DNA of 64,000 nt from Caryophanales bacterium UBA743 (GTDB lineage: Bacteria > Bacillota_I > Bacilli_A > RFN20 > CAG-826). The DNA lies in assembly GCA_002297365.1 (NCBI GenBank), contig DBKT01000009.1, forward strand, positions 60,345 to 124,344, given 5' to 3'. Of the stretch, positions 27,799 to 37,584 are shown one piece after another (the stretch's first letter is position 1; each line of letters begins with the position of its first letter). The notes below the pieces were generated by a model, which ran no database searches, had not been told where the DNA came from, and saw only the letters and a list, made by a program, of their open reading frames with translations. A program made the translations under genes and the position numbers.

Positions 27799-27830
27799 TA
27801 GTAGTTATTTAGTTGTTTTTTAGTTACTTA
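27799..27830. repeat. three phased 11-bp TAGT/ACTA units upstream of tkt
   Basis: TAGT at 27,799, 27,810 and 27,821 on the plus strand, 11 bp apart, in the aspS-tkt gap. The orientation is opposite to the other series. Confidence 0.5.
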
Positions 27831-27849
27831 TATTATCTAAAGATAATAT

Positions 27850-29580
27850 TTACTCTTTTTTAATCTCAATGCCTACTGCATCTAACGCTTCTTGAGAAAC
27901 GCTTGATGGGGCTTTAGACATCGGATCCGTGGCCTGAAGGTTCTTAGGGAAGGCTTCGACATCGCGAATATTGTCCGTTCCGCAAAGAATCATGGAAAGT
28001 CTATCTAAGCCCAAAGCGAAGCCGGCATGAGGGGGAACGCCATAACGGAAAGCCCTTAAAAACCATCCGAACTTTCTTTCGACGTCTTCCTCGGATAAGC
28101 CAAGCAAACGGAAAATCTTCCATTGGGTGTCATGATCGTAGATTCTTAAGGTTCCTCCACCCGCCTCATAGCCATTGATGACGATATCATAAGCATACGC
28201 TAAAACCTTTTCTGGGTCTGTATCCAATAAAGGCAAATCTTCATCTCTCGGTCTGGTGAATGGATGATGCTCTGCGGTGTATTGATCCGTTCCTTCGATT
28301 TTATCAAACATTGGGAAATTGACGATCCAAAGCAAATCGTATGTTCCAGCTTTAATAAGGCCCATTTCTTTCGCAAAGAGCGTTCTAATTGCGCCTAAGC
28401 CAAAATCAATGTCCCTCCTATCCTTCGAAGAGGCGAAAACGAACAAATCGTCTTCTTTCAAAGAAAGGAAGGAACGGAGTTCTTCCTCGATTTCCGGCGT
28501 CAAGAATTTTGCAAATGAGCCTTCCAGTTTCCCCTCTTCCACTTTCAAAGCTAGAATGCCTTTAAGGTTGAATTTTCTGGCTTCCAAAGAAAGAACGTCG
28601 ATTTTTTTGCGGCTTGTCTCTTTCCCTTTTCCTGGAATAAGTATTCCTTTGATGTATTTTGCGTCTTTAAAAGAGGCGAAATCCGCTTTTTTAAATATTT
28701 CCGTTACGTCCTGAAGATGAAGACGGTATCTCGTATCCGGCTTATCGGAACCATAAGTGTCCATAGCATCCCAGTAATTCAAGCGACGCAAAGGAAGCTT
28801 GATATCGACATTGACGATTTCTTTGAAGTAACGCTTAAGCATCCCTTCAGCGAGATCAAGAACCTGCTCTTGATCCATGAAAGAGGTCTCGACATCGATT
28901 TGGGTGAATTCAGGTTGCCTATCCGCACGAAGATCTTCATCACGAAAGCATTTTGCAATTTGGTAATATCTTTCGATGCCGCCAATCATCAACAATTGTT
29001 TGAAAAGCTGAGGTGATTGAGGCAAAGCATAGAAGCACCCATGATGCAAACGAGACGGAACAAGGTAGTCTCTTGCGCCTTCAGGAGTAGCCAAATCCAA
29101 AATTGGCGTCTCCACTTCCAAAAAACGATTAGAATCAAGATACTCATGGGTTATTTTCACGATTTTCGCACGAGTGCGAAGATTGTTCAGCATACACGGG
29201 CGGCGTAAATCGAGGTAACGGTATTCTAGCCTCGTGTCTTCTAGAGCATCTGTTTTATCAGCGATGATGAAAGGAGGGTTCTCTGCTTTGTTAATGACTT
29301 TCATGTCTTTAACAAGAACTTCGATATCGCCGGAAGGGAGTTTTGGGTTTGGGACATCTTTTTTGCGAACGACGCCCGTAACTTGCACCACATATTCATT
29401 GCGCACATCGGGGACTTTGTTTGGATCTTCCACGCAAAGTTGGACGATTCCCGTATTGTCTCTTAAATCGATAAAAAGGATGGAGCCGAGATTTCTTCTA
29501 GTCGAAACCCAGCCTACTAACGTCACTTCTTCACCGACGTTAGCTAAGCGCAATTCTCCGTTATAGTTTGTTCTTTTCAT
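27850..29580 (-). CDS. aspS: aspartyl-tRNA synthetase
   Basis: 576 aa bacterial-type AspRS. N-terminal OB anticodon domain (GWVSTRRNLGSILFIDLRD), class II motif 2 (AKCFRDEDLRADRQPEFTQ), an internal GAD insertion, and motif 3 (GFALGLDRLSMIL). The start ATG at 29580 follows GAGGAGAAAGAA and overlaps the hisS TGA (ATGA). An upstream in-frame ATG lies inside hisS and is less likely. Order relA-hisS-aspS is that of Bacillus without dtd. Confidence 0.97.
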   Translation of the reverse strand: MKRTNYNGELRLANVGEEVTLVGWVSTRRNLGSILFIDLRDNTGIVQLCVEDPNKVPDVRNEYVVQVTGVVRKKDVPNPKLPSGDIEVLVKDMKVINKAENPPFIIADKTDALEDTRLEYRYLDLRRPCMLNNLRTRAKIVKITHEYLDSNRFLEVETPILDLATPEGARDYLVPSRLHHGCFYALPQSPQLFKQLLMIGGIERYYQIAKCFRDEDLRADRQPEFTQIDVETSFMDQEQVLDLAEGMLKRYFKEIVNVDIKLPLRRLNYWDAMDTYGSDKPDTRYRLHLQDVTEIFKKADFASFKDAKYIKGILIPGKGKETSRKKIDVLSLEARKFNLKGILALKVEEGKLEGSFAKFLTPEIEEELRSFLSLKEDDLFVFASSKDRRDIDFGLGAIRTLFAKEMGLIKAGTYDLLWIVNFPMFDKIEGTDQYTAEHHPFTRPRDEDLPLLDTDPEKVLAYAYDIVINGYEAGGGTLRIYDHDTQWKIFRLLGLSEEDVERKFGWFLRAFRYGVPPHAGFALGLDRLSMILCGTDNIRDVEAFPKNLQATDPMSKAPSSVSQEALDAVGIEIKKE

Positions 29581-30902
29581 TTTTCTTTCTCCTCGTGATG
29601 ATGGCAATGCTCATGATTTTCGATGGAATCAAAGGCTGCGTCCAATTCATTCTCAAGCTTATTCAAGTCAATTTGTTTTTGTTCTTTCGTAGCTAGGTTC
29701 TTCAATTGGGCAACGCCTTTCTCCAATTCTTCGGAACCAATAATGAGGGCGAATTTCGCTTTTCTCTTTTCCGCTTTTTTGAAAGCGCTGCTTAATTTTG
29801 CGGAAGCAAGAGGGTTATCCGTTTTGAAACCAAGAGAGCGTATTTCTTCCGTGATATTAAAGGTATCATCTAAAACTTCTTCTCCGATCGGGATGACGTA
29901 AATATCGATTCCATCGTCGATATCTTTCAACAAACCGTTGTCTTTTGCCAAATTATAGACGCGTTCAATGCCCATCGCATAGCCAACTCCAGCCAAATCT
30001 GGGCCTCCGAGTTCTTTAACAAGGCCACCATAATGTCCTCCACCGCAAAGAGCGCCATAATCCACGCCAGTATCGCTTAATGCGTGAATTTCAAAGACGA
30101 CTTCCGAATAATAATCAAGGCCTCGGACCAAAGAATCGTCGATTTCATATTCGATGCCTAAATCATTAATGATGGACAGGGTTGTATAGAAACGTTTTTC
30201 AGATTCTTCGGAAAGATAATCTTTGATTTTTGGGGCGCCTTTGGCGATTTCTTGGTCTTTTTCGACTTTGCAGTCTAAGATTCGAAGGGGATTTAATTCC
30301 AATCTTTCATGGCAATCCTCACACATTTCATCGATCCTTCCTTGGAAGAATTCTTTCAAAGCCTTACGGTAATTCGCTCGCGTTGCATCATCGCCAATTG
30401 TGTTGATTTTTAAGCTGAGATTTTTGAAACCGAGCATATAAAGGGATTGCATTGCCATGATAATGCATTCAGCATCGGCACGAGGACTATCCTGGCCGAT
30501 CTCTTCGACACCGAATTGATTGAATTGGCGGTATCTTCCAAGTTGAGGCCTTTCGTAACGGAAAGCAGGCCCGTGATAATAAAGCTTTAAAGGAAGGTTT
30601 CCACCATCTGCATACATTTTATTAGAGACGACGCTGCGAACGATCCCAGCCGTAAATTCCGGCCTCATCGTGACAGAGCGATCCCCTTTGTCCATGAAGG
30701 TGTACATCTCTTTACGCACAACGTCGCTGCTTCCTCCCGTTCCACGCGAGAAAACATCCGTATATTCAAGAACCGGCGGAACGATTTCTTTATAAGCATA
30801 TAGTTCGACACAGGTGGATAAAACGTCGGTAATGTATTGGATTCCGGTCATTTCCTCTCCAAAAATGTCATGAGTTCCTTTTACTGGTTGATAATTGCTC
30901 AT
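29577..30902 (-). CDS. hisS: histidyl-tRNA synthetase
   Basis: 441 aa class II synthetase. QPVKGTHDIFGEE at the start, motif 2 (PAFRYERPQLGRYRQFNQFG), the histidine motif DDSLVRGLDYYSEVVFE, motif 3 (GVGYAMGIERVYNL) and a C-terminal anticodon domain. AAAGGAGGAGA precedes ATG 30902. The last 13 residues (ENHEHCHHHEEKE) form an unusual His/Glu-rich tail beyond the normal C-terminus. The gene lies 11 nt after relA and overlaps aspS by 4 nt. Confidence 0.96.
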   Translation of the reverse strand: MSNYQPVKGTHDIFGEEMTGIQYITDVLSTCVELYAYKEIVPPVLEYTDVFSRGTGGSSDVVRKEMYTFMDKGDRSVTMRPEFTAGIVRSVVSNKMYADGGNLPLKLYYHGPAFRYERPQLGRYRQFNQFGVEEIGQDSPRADAECIIMAMQSLYMLGFKNLSLKINTIGDDATRANYRKALKEFFQGRIDEMCEDCHERLELNPLRILDCKVEKDQEIAKGAPKIKDYLSEESEKRFYTTLSIINDLGIEYEIDDSLVRGLDYYSEVVFEIHALSDTGVDYGALCGGGHYGGLVKELGGPDLAGVGYAMGIERVYNLAKDNGLLKDIDDGIDIYVIPIGEEVLDDTFNITEEIRSLGFKTDNPLASAKLSSAFKKAEKRKAKFALIIGSEELEKGVAQLKNLATKEQKQIDLNKLENELDAAFDSIENHEHCHHHEEKEK

Positions 30903-30913
30903 ATTCTCCTCCT

Positions 30914-33136
30914 TTAATGGATTATTCTTTTGCATTCATAAATGCCTTTTACGCCTTTTAAGGCCGCAAAAACATCTTCTAACGTCTTTGAATCGGAAAC
31001 ATAAACGGTCGCTGCGATGATAACGTTCATCGTTTCATGGATAAGGTGAACCTTTAAGTCGGTGACTTCCACCCCTTTTGAAGACATGGATGCAAGCATA
31101 TCCGCAAGAAGGTTCTGCCGATCGTTGGCATAAATTTGAATGTCGACAGGATAGGTCGATATCCCTAGATTAGGGTTCCAACGAACGTTGATGGTTCTTT
31201 TGCCCGCATCTGCGATATTAGGGCAATTCAAGCGGTGAACGACGATACCCTTTCCCTTCGTTACATATCCCGTGATATCGTCCCCTGGAATTGGGGTGCA
31301 GCATTTCGCCAAGGCAACGGCGACATTATCGATTCCATCAACAATAATCGGATTCTTGCTGTCCTTAGAGAAATTATGCTTATTGAGAGTTGTTTTTTTG
31401 TCTTCTTTACGAACTCCAAGATAGTCGATTAAAACAAAAGGGGTGATGTTACGGTTTGCCACCGCTTCATAAAGAGCGTCCAAATTAGCAAAATTAAATT
31501 TGCTTAAAGCTTTGTTTTCGAGAAGCTTTTCCATTTCGCCGACGCCAATGTCCTGAGCTTTAAAAGCATCGACGCAGGCTTCATATCCTTTGCGGATTGT
31601 TTCCTCGCGAAGATATTGGCTGTTTTTAGCAATGCTTTTTTTAATATGGGATTTCGCGCTGGCTGTTTTAGCGATTTCCAACCACCCCTGATTTGGGCCA
31701 GGGGAATTTTTGGAAGTTTTGATTTCGCAAACGTCCCCTGTTTTTAAAACCGTATTAAGCGGGACCATTTGGCCGTTAACAACGGCTCCTACAGCCGAAT
31801 CCCCGACTTTTGTATGAATTTTGTAGGCAAAATCCAGGGTCGTTGCTCCAGTAGGAAGATCAATGACCTTTCCTAGAGGCGTAAACACATAAACGTTTGC
31901 GTTGAATATATCATTAGAAAGAGCGGCCATATACTCTTTGGCATTGCCGCTTTCCTCTCCGGAAATAGAAACGAAATCGCGGAACCAGTGAAGTTTGTTT
32001 TCAATGTCTTTTTGCTCTTCGCGGGCATTATAATTGCTGCCTTCTTTATATTTCCAATGGGCGGCAACGCCTTCTTCCGCGATTTGGTCCATTTCCTCGG
32101 TTCGAATCTGAACCTCATAAATATTGCCGTCGCCAGAAACGATGCTCGTGTGCAAGGACTGATACATGTTCGGCTTCGGCATGGCAATATAATCCTTGAA
32201 ACGTCCAGGAATGGGTTTGAATGTCGCATGAACGATTCCTAAAATCTCGTAACATTGCATAATCGTTTTTGTGATCACGCGAATCGCCAAAACATCGTAT
32301 ATTTCATCGAAATTGTAATTTTTGAGATACATTTTTCGATAAATGGAATAAATGGATTTGATGCGCGATTCCATGCGGAAAGGAATTTTTTGCTCAAAAA
32401 TCAAATCTGCAATACGTTTTTTTAAGCTGTTCAGAGATTCTTGACGGTTGCTCTCTCTTTCATTCAGCATCTTCAAAATAGCATTGTATTTCTCAGGTTC
32501 AAGGTATTTCAAAGAGAGATCTTCCATTTCGCTTTGCATTTTATAGATGCCTAAACGATGGGCGATTGGCGTGAAAACATCCAGCGTTTCCTTTGCCAAA
32601 GCCTTTTGGCGTTCTGGGCGCAAAGAGGAAAGAGTCCTTAAATTATGAAGGCGATCGGCCAATTTAACGATGATAACGCGGACATCTTTCGCCATGCCTA
32701 AGAAAATCTTGCGATGATCTTCGGCTTCAAAATCCTGTTCCGTGCGATGCGAAAGCTTCATCCTCTGGATTTTCGTCAAGGAATCGACGATTAAGGCGAC
32801 ATCCTTCCCAAAACGTTTCTCGATTTCCTCAATCGTTAAATCGGTGTCTTCAACCGTATCATGCAAAAGCCCAGAGATAATCGTTTCGGGCCCCGCTTGA
32901 AGCTGAGCCAAAATGTAAGCCACTTCAATAGGATGCTGAATATAAGGCTCTCCCGAGCGACGAAACACGCCAGCATGTTTCTCTTTTGCCAATAGATAGG
33001 CCTGTTGAATCAATTCACGATCTTTTGGGTCTTTGATATAAACGCAAAAAAGCTCACGAAGATCTTCGTAAGTGTGCATGGGGTAGCCCCCATTCGGAAT
33101 CAATGCAGCCTGTTCTGTTTTCTTTTCTTCCGCCAT
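30914..33136 (-). CDS. relA: bifunctional (p)ppGpp synthetase/hydrolase RelA
   Basis: 740 aa long RSH protein that makes and degrades (p)ppGpp. Domains in order: HD hydrolase (LLHDTVEDTD and KLADRLHNLRTL intact, so hydrolysis is expected), synthetase (KPNMYQSLHTS), TGS (VYVFTPLGKVIDLPTGATTL), zinc-finger-like region with KCCTPIPGDDITGYV, and C-terminal ACT. TATAAT lies 9 nt before the ATG and there is no Shine-Dalgarno sequence. Immediately upstream is a 13-bp CGTGCGTGCGTAA element shared with secDF. Confidence 0.96.
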   Translation of the reverse strand: MAEEKKTEQAALIPNGGYPMHTYEDLRELFCVYIKDPKDRELIQQAYLLAKEKHAGVFRRSGEPYIQHPIEVAYILAQLQAGPETIISGLLHDTVEDTDLTIEEIEKRFGKDVALIVDSLTKIQRMKLSHRTEQDFEAEDHRKIFLGMAKDVRVIIVKLADRLHNLRTLSSLRPERQKALAKETLDVFTPIAHRLGIYKMQSEMEDLSLKYLEPEKYNAILKMLNERESNRQESLNSLKKRIADLIFEQKIPFRMESRIKSIYSIYRKMYLKNYNFDEIYDVLAIRVITKTIMQCYEILGIVHATFKPIPGRFKDYIAMPKPNMYQSLHTSIVSGDGNIYEVQIRTEEMDQIAEEGVAAHWKYKEGSNYNAREEQKDIENKLHWFRDFVSISGEESGNAKEYMAALSNDIFNANVYVFTPLGKVIDLPTGATTLDFAYKIHTKVGDSAVGAVVNGQMVPLNTVLKTGDVCEIKTSKNSPGPNQGWLEIAKTASAKSHIKKSIAKNSQYLREETIRKGYEACVDAFKAQDIGVGEMEKLLENKALSKFNFANLDALYEAVANRNITPFVLIDYLGVRKEDKKTTLNKHNFSKDSKNPIIVDGIDNVAVALAKCCTPIPGDDITGYVTKGKGIVVHRLNCPNIADAGKRTINVRWNPNLGISTYPVDIQIYANDRQNLLADMLASMSSKGVEVTDLKVHLIHETMNVIIAATVYVSDSKTLEDVFAALKGVKGIYECKRIIH

Positions 33137-33145
33137 AATGACATT

Positions 33146-33164
33146 ATTATATTACGCACGCACG
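33146..33164 (-). promoter_or_regulatory. relA promoter with shared CGTGCGTGCG element
   Basis: On the minus strand CGTGCGTGCGTAATATAAT runs into the -10 box TATAAT. 18 of 19 positions are identical to the element upstream of secDF at 37,512-37,530. It may be an operator or an extended -10 promoter. Confidence 0.5.
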
Positions 33165-33177
33165 AGAAAATGGAATT

Positions 33178-34728
33178 TTAGAAAGCCCTTTCCGCCATTA
33201 AATTAAGGGAAAGTCTTCCTTTGAATTCATTCAACCGGAAATTCAGAAGAAGATTCACCTTTTCACCCGCTTCGAAAGAATTCTCTCCTAGCGAAAAGGA
33301 AAATATTTTCGTATCTTCGGAAAGCTTTATGGAAAGGTATTTGCCGCCTTTGAGATAAGTGAAAGTTGTTGGATTCAATCCTTTTATAAGGAATTTCGGC
33401 GCTTCCCAACCCAAGCCAAAAGGCGAGAAAGTTTCAATCAAACGATAGGATTTCATGTTGCATTCATTTAACAATATGTCGATTCCATCGTTATTTTTTT
33501 CCATGATTTTATGTTTTAACGCAAAGAAAACATATTCCTTGCGGAAGGATTCGAAATCCTCTTTGCGAATGGAGCAGCCTCCAGCAAAAGGATGTCCGCC
33601 CTTGCTAAGAAGAGGAATATTGATTTCTTTAAAAACATCAAGGATGTTGACCCCTTCGAGGGAGCGCAAGGATCCAACAAGAAGGGAAGGATCTTTTTCC
33701 ATAGGAGAGAAAACGGCTACTGGTTTTTGATAGGTTGCCAAAAGTCTCGAAGCGAGAAGACCGTTTAACCCCTCAGGCAAAGAAGTTTGAACGACGATTG
33801 CTAAATCACTTGGGGAAACAGAAAGCTCATCCAAGGCATTTTTGGTCAGCTCTTTTCTTTTTTCGTTTTCTTCGTTAATCCATGAGGAAATCGCCGCATT
33901 CATTTTCGGATCTCTGTCCACAAAATAGCGAAGAAGACGATTGATCATATTCCCTTTTTCGATTCTTCCGATAGAGTTTATCTTCGGGATGATTTCCATT
34001 TGGAAAACGGATTCGTCAATGTATCTTCTTTCCGTCAACATCGAAAACTCAGCAATAGGCTTTTTCTTCATATATTCAAGCATCAAACGAACGATTTCCC
34101 GGTTATAAGAAAGGAAAGGCATCATATCCGAAATGGTAGAAACCGCTCCTAAAGAAAGGAGATAAGGGTCCATTTTCCGAAGCAAGGCATGAGAAAAGAC
34201 AAATGACAGGTAGCCGGCGGAAATCGCCGTATCCCCGTATTTAGTCGTTTCCGGATGAATCACGATATCTGTCTCGGGCGGAATATCATCGAATTCATGA
34301 TGGTCAAGAATGATGACTTCAATGCCCAATTTCTTCGCTTCTTTTAAAGCCTCATGCGCAGTCACGCCATTATCGCAAGTGAAAATGAGAGAATAGCCTT
34401 TTCGAAAGATTTTATCGACATTGCTTGCTGTTAAACCATAACCATCCTGATAGCGTGAAGGAAGATATCCTTCCGTTTGAATGCCGAATTCGCGAAAGGC
34501 CCGCACCAAAATGGAAGCAGACATGACCCCGTCCGTATCATAGTCCCCATAAACAAGGATTTTTCCTTTGTTTTCCCTAACATTCTCTAAACGTTTAATC
34601 GCCTTTAAAACGATGGGATTATCATCTAAAAGAGGCAAATTAGAAAAAGAAGGAGGAAGAGAAATTCTCTCATATTCCTCCTTCGTGATTCTAAAATGTT
34701 GGCAAATTCTATCCAGCAAGCTATCCAT
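33178..34728 (-). CDS. recJ: single-stranded-DNA exonuclease RecJ (short form)
   Basis: 516 aa DHH/DHHA1 exonuclease. Metal motifs: YGDYDTDGVMSA, DNGVTAHEAL, LDHHEFDDIP and, in DHHA1, SKGGHPFAGGCSIR. It works 5'-3' on single strands in recombination and repair. Bacillus RecJ is far longer; this one lacks the long C-terminal extension but keeps the catalytic core and the OB fold. It begins 2 nt after the secDF stop. Confidence 0.92.
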   Translation of the reverse strand: MDSLLDRICQHFRITKEEYERISLPPSFSNLPLLDDNPIVLKAIKRLENVRENKGKILVYGDYDTDGVMSASILVRAFREFGIQTEGYLPSRYQDGYGLTASNVDKIFRKGYSLIFTCDNGVTAHEALKEAKKLGIEVIILDHHEFDDIPPETDIVIHPETTKYGDTAISAGYLSFVFSHALLRKMDPYLLSLGAVSTISDMMPFLSYNREIVRLMLEYMKKKPIAEFSMLTERRYIDESVFQMEIIPKINSIGRIEKGNMINRLLRYFVDRDPKMNAAISSWINEENEKRKELTKNALDELSVSPSDLAIVVQTSLPEGLNGLLASRLLATYQKPVAVFSPMEKDPSLLVGSLRSLEGVNILDVFKEINIPLLSKGGHPFAGGCSIRKEDFESFRKEYVFFALKHKIMEKNNDGIDILLNECNMKSYRLIETFSPFGLGWEAPKFLIKGLNPTTFTYLKGGKYLSIKLSEDTKIFSFSLGENSFEAGEKVNLLLNFRLNEFKGRLSLNLMAERAF

Positions 34729-34730
34729 TA

Positions 34731-37454
34731 TTAGTCATTAATTCCAATGAAAGTGGCTTCCTCAGGCTCAGAAGACTTTTTCTTTTGCTTGCCATTCTTA
34801 TCTTGATTGCGTGGGCGATTTTCCCAAGTTTCCTTAACGGATCTTTTAAGTGAGGAAATCCCTTCGGAAAGAAGTCTCGCAGTTGGAACGGTGATGGTGA
34901 GAACCAAGACGAGCGCAATCAAAACCGCAATGCAAATCCCCAAGAAAACCGTTCTATAAAGACTTGGCGCAACGCCGATAAACGGTAAGAACGCACCAAG
35001 AAGCAATAAAGAATAGATGATGGTTTCCCCTGCACTTTGGGAATTAGCCAAAGTGAGCATGGAATTTCGGAAAGACAGAGTATTCTTATCTTTTTCACGG
35101 CTATCTTTGATGAGCTCCTTTTCTTTGTTGAACAAGATTGAAACGAGCATTTCGAAAACAAAGAAAGCGGTTAGGACGCTAATGGTAACAACAGGCGTGA
35201 CAGCAAGTCTCGTCAAAGCGAAGAAACCAGCGATTGCAACGCTATTCCCTAAGGCGAAAATGGTAGCCGGCAAGGAACGAGAAAGGCCGAAACGAAGCCA
35301 ATAATAAACAAGCATGGAAGCGGAAGCAACGCTAAGGGCAACATAAATCAGACCTAAATCTGGGCTTCCGGATTGATAAACAACGCGGTTGCCACTAACA
35401 GTGATGGCATCCATATCAGCGTTATAGGAAATCGCTTTTTCCAAAGCCTCGTTTAAATAATCATGCATGGCTTCGCCCTTGACGGTGAAATCATATTGAA
35501 CCTCGGCATCGAAATAAACGCTAAGCGGGACATCAAAATGATAGACATCATACTTCTTGATTTCGCTATCATCATCAATAGAAACCGTAGTTTGTTCCAA
35601 AATCACGTCACCACTGACATAATCCGATAACGTCTTGTCTTTATAGGAAACGACATCCAGGAGATAGTCATGGACATCATCTAAGGAAGCCATCGTCTTG
35701 GTGGCTTGAGAATTAGAGTCGACGCGATATTCCACAGAAATAGACGTTGTATTTTCAAAAGCACCGGAATAATTGAAGGCTTCGCCTTTCAAGGAGGAGA
35801 AAACGCTCACGCCAACAATAGAGGCAAGAGCCAAGACGCCCGCTAAAATCTCCCAAATACGTTTATGTTTGGTGAAATCTTTGTCTGCATAAGCACCGAA
35901 ATAGGTTTGTTTTTCCTCTTTAAGAAGATCAGGAATCTTGCTTTCGTCAACAAAATAAGTCTTATTTAAAGCTTTTTCGGAAGAGGAATCGTTTGCAAGC
36001 ATCCAACCTTGGAAACGTCCTAAAACCAAATTCAAGATGGTTCCAGCAGCAGCCGTCCAAAGGAGAGACAAACCCATTTTACCGACCGTTGCTGGAATAA
36101 ACCCATAAATGCAAAGGCCAATGACAATGGCGATTATTCCAGCATCAAGCGTAGGCCAAAGGGCTTTTTTGGCACCTTCGGATTCCGCTTTTTTCAAAGA
36201 ACGCCCTTTGTAAAGCTCGTCTTTTATTTTGGAATAATAATAAGCGCCGCTGAAGATGGTAACCAAACCGCCAAGAACGAAACCAACCAAAGCGCCAATG
36301 CCAAATTGAGCGGAGAAATAAGAGAAAATGAGAACGCCTAACTCAATGGAGAGAAGAGTGTTGCTCATGATTCCTAGAGCGCCTAGATGATAGAAAAGAG
36401 CAAGAACAACGGCTAGGATGCATAAAGAAACGATCATCGCAATCATCGTAGGACCCATATTGACATTTAAATGCCAATCGTTTGGAGTGATGATGCTATC
36501 TACAGACGCGGCAACATCGGTAGAATAATCGAAAGTAATATCATAGTTATAAGAGGAAGCGTTCAAAATAGAGCAGTAATATAAGGCCGCTTTATACGCA
36601 GCTCCTGCTTTGGAAGAATCAAAATTCCCGTTTTGAATCGAATCGCTATTTGGAATCAATTGGAATTTCGTGTAATTATTATTCTCGTTACTTGAATCGA
36701 CATACCAAGCATTGGATGCGCCTTCTCCGAAAATGAGGCGTTTAGCCATGTTTGGATCATAATCCTCCGCGGAAGTGTTCGTGGCTGCAAGATAATTGTC
36801 GCCTTCTTGGAAATGGCTCCAAAGAACAACGTAACAATATTGAGCTTCCGTAGAAGATTCGCTGTTCGCTTCTTTGGAATTGTCAGAACAGAATTTTATA
36901 AGTTCGTTTAATTCTCCGTTTTCACCAGGCTGATTGACTTTGATAGTGACAACAGGGATATTGTTGACATATTCAATCGCGGCCGTGTTGCCTTCAAACA
37001 TCTTATTGTTGAGATAGGAAGTTCTTGAAGGAGCGTCTTTTTGAATTTCTTGGGTAGGTGCCCCAACACCGATGGTGATATCTTGTCCAGAGAAAGAAAG
37101 ATAGTCTTCCAGATAACGGTATTCGGTATCGTCATTAGAAGCGGTTCTCACAGTGACTTTGATGGTATCGTAGCCAACTTTGTCAACTTCTGCATTCACG
37201 TCCCAATTCTCAAGGCGATCTTCCATTTCTTCCGCCACTTCATCAACAGCGTCATAGCCTTCTGTTTGTTTGATGTAGTTAGCAGGATCCACGCCTTTGT
37301 AGGTGGAATCTTTTTTGGAAATCTTAAAATAAAGCGCCTTGCTATTGCCATAGCTAACATCCGTATCCATCATGGAAATGGCATTGCCCATAGTGGCAAG
37401 AGAACCGATGATGAGTAACGAGCTTGTTAGGATATAACCGAGTTTACGTAACAT
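34731..37454 (-). CDS. secDF: protein translocase SecDF fusion
   Basis: 907 aa. A membrane helix near the N-terminus (YILTSSLLIIGSLATMG), a large extracellular P1-like domain (about residues 30-340), five to six helices, then a second half with its own helix, extracellular domain and helix bundle. This is the fused SecD-SecF layout of Bacilli; it uses proton flow to help pull proteins out of SecYEG. Both halves are more diverged than usual. The ATG at 37454 follows GGAGGAG; a further ATG at 37487 lacks this. The C-terminal tail is Lys-rich. Confidence 0.85.
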   Translation of the reverse strand: MLRKLGYILTSSLLIIGSLATMGNAISMMDTDVSYGNSKALYFKISKKDSTYKGVDPANYIKQTEGYDAVDEVAEEMEDRLENWDVNAEVDKVGYDTIKVTVRTASNDDTEYRYLEDYLSFSGQDITIGVGAPTQEIQKDAPSRTSYLNNKMFEGNTAAIEYVNNIPVVTIKVNQPGENGELNELIKFCSDNSKEANSESSTEAQYCYVVLWSHFQEGDNYLAATNTSAEDYDPNMAKRLIFGEGASNAWYVDSSNENNNYTKFQLIPNSDSIQNGNFDSSKAGAAYKAALYYCSILNASSYNYDITFDYSTDVAASVDSIITPNDWHLNVNMGPTMIAMIVSLCILAVVLALFYHLGALGIMSNTLLSIELGVLIFSYFSAQFGIGALVGFVLGGLVTIFSGAYYYSKIKDELYKGRSLKKAESEGAKKALWPTLDAGIIAIVIGLCIYGFIPATVGKMGLSLLWTAAAGTILNLVLGRFQGWMLANDSSSEKALNKTYFVDESKIPDLLKEEKQTYFGAYADKDFTKHKRIWEILAGVLALASIVGVSVFSSLKGEAFNYSGAFENTTSISVEYRVDSNSQATKTMASLDDVHDYLLDVVSYKDKTLSDYVSGDVILEQTTVSIDDDSEIKKYDVYHFDVPLSVYFDAEVQYDFTVKGEAMHDYLNEALEKAISYNADMDAITVSGNRVVYQSGSPDLGLIYVALSVASASMLVYYWLRFGLSRSLPATIFALGNSVAIAGFFALTRLAVTPVVTISVLTAFFVFEMLVSILFNKEKELIKDSREKDKNTLSFRNSMLTLANSQSAGETIIYSLLLLGAFLPFIGVAPSLYRTVFLGICIAVLIALVLVLTITVPTARLLSEGISSLKRSVKETWENRPRNQDKNGKQKKKSSEPEEATFIGIND

Positions 37455-37511
37455 ATCTCTCCTCCAAGTATCTAGCAGGTCTAGCATAAAAGAATGCAGA
37501 CAATTGCGATA

Positions 37512-37530
37512 ATTATTTTACGCACGCACG
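37512..37530 (-). promoter_or_regulatory. secDF promoter region with shared CGTGCGTGCG element
   Basis: CGTGCGTGCGTAAAATAAT on the minus strand, 58 nt upstream of the secDF ATG. Differs from the relA element at one position. The implied leader is about 50 nt. Confidence 0.45.
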
Positions 37531-37584
37531 TATGCGATGGCAAGAAATAACGCTGGAAAACGTGCAATCAAGAAAGAATGCATT

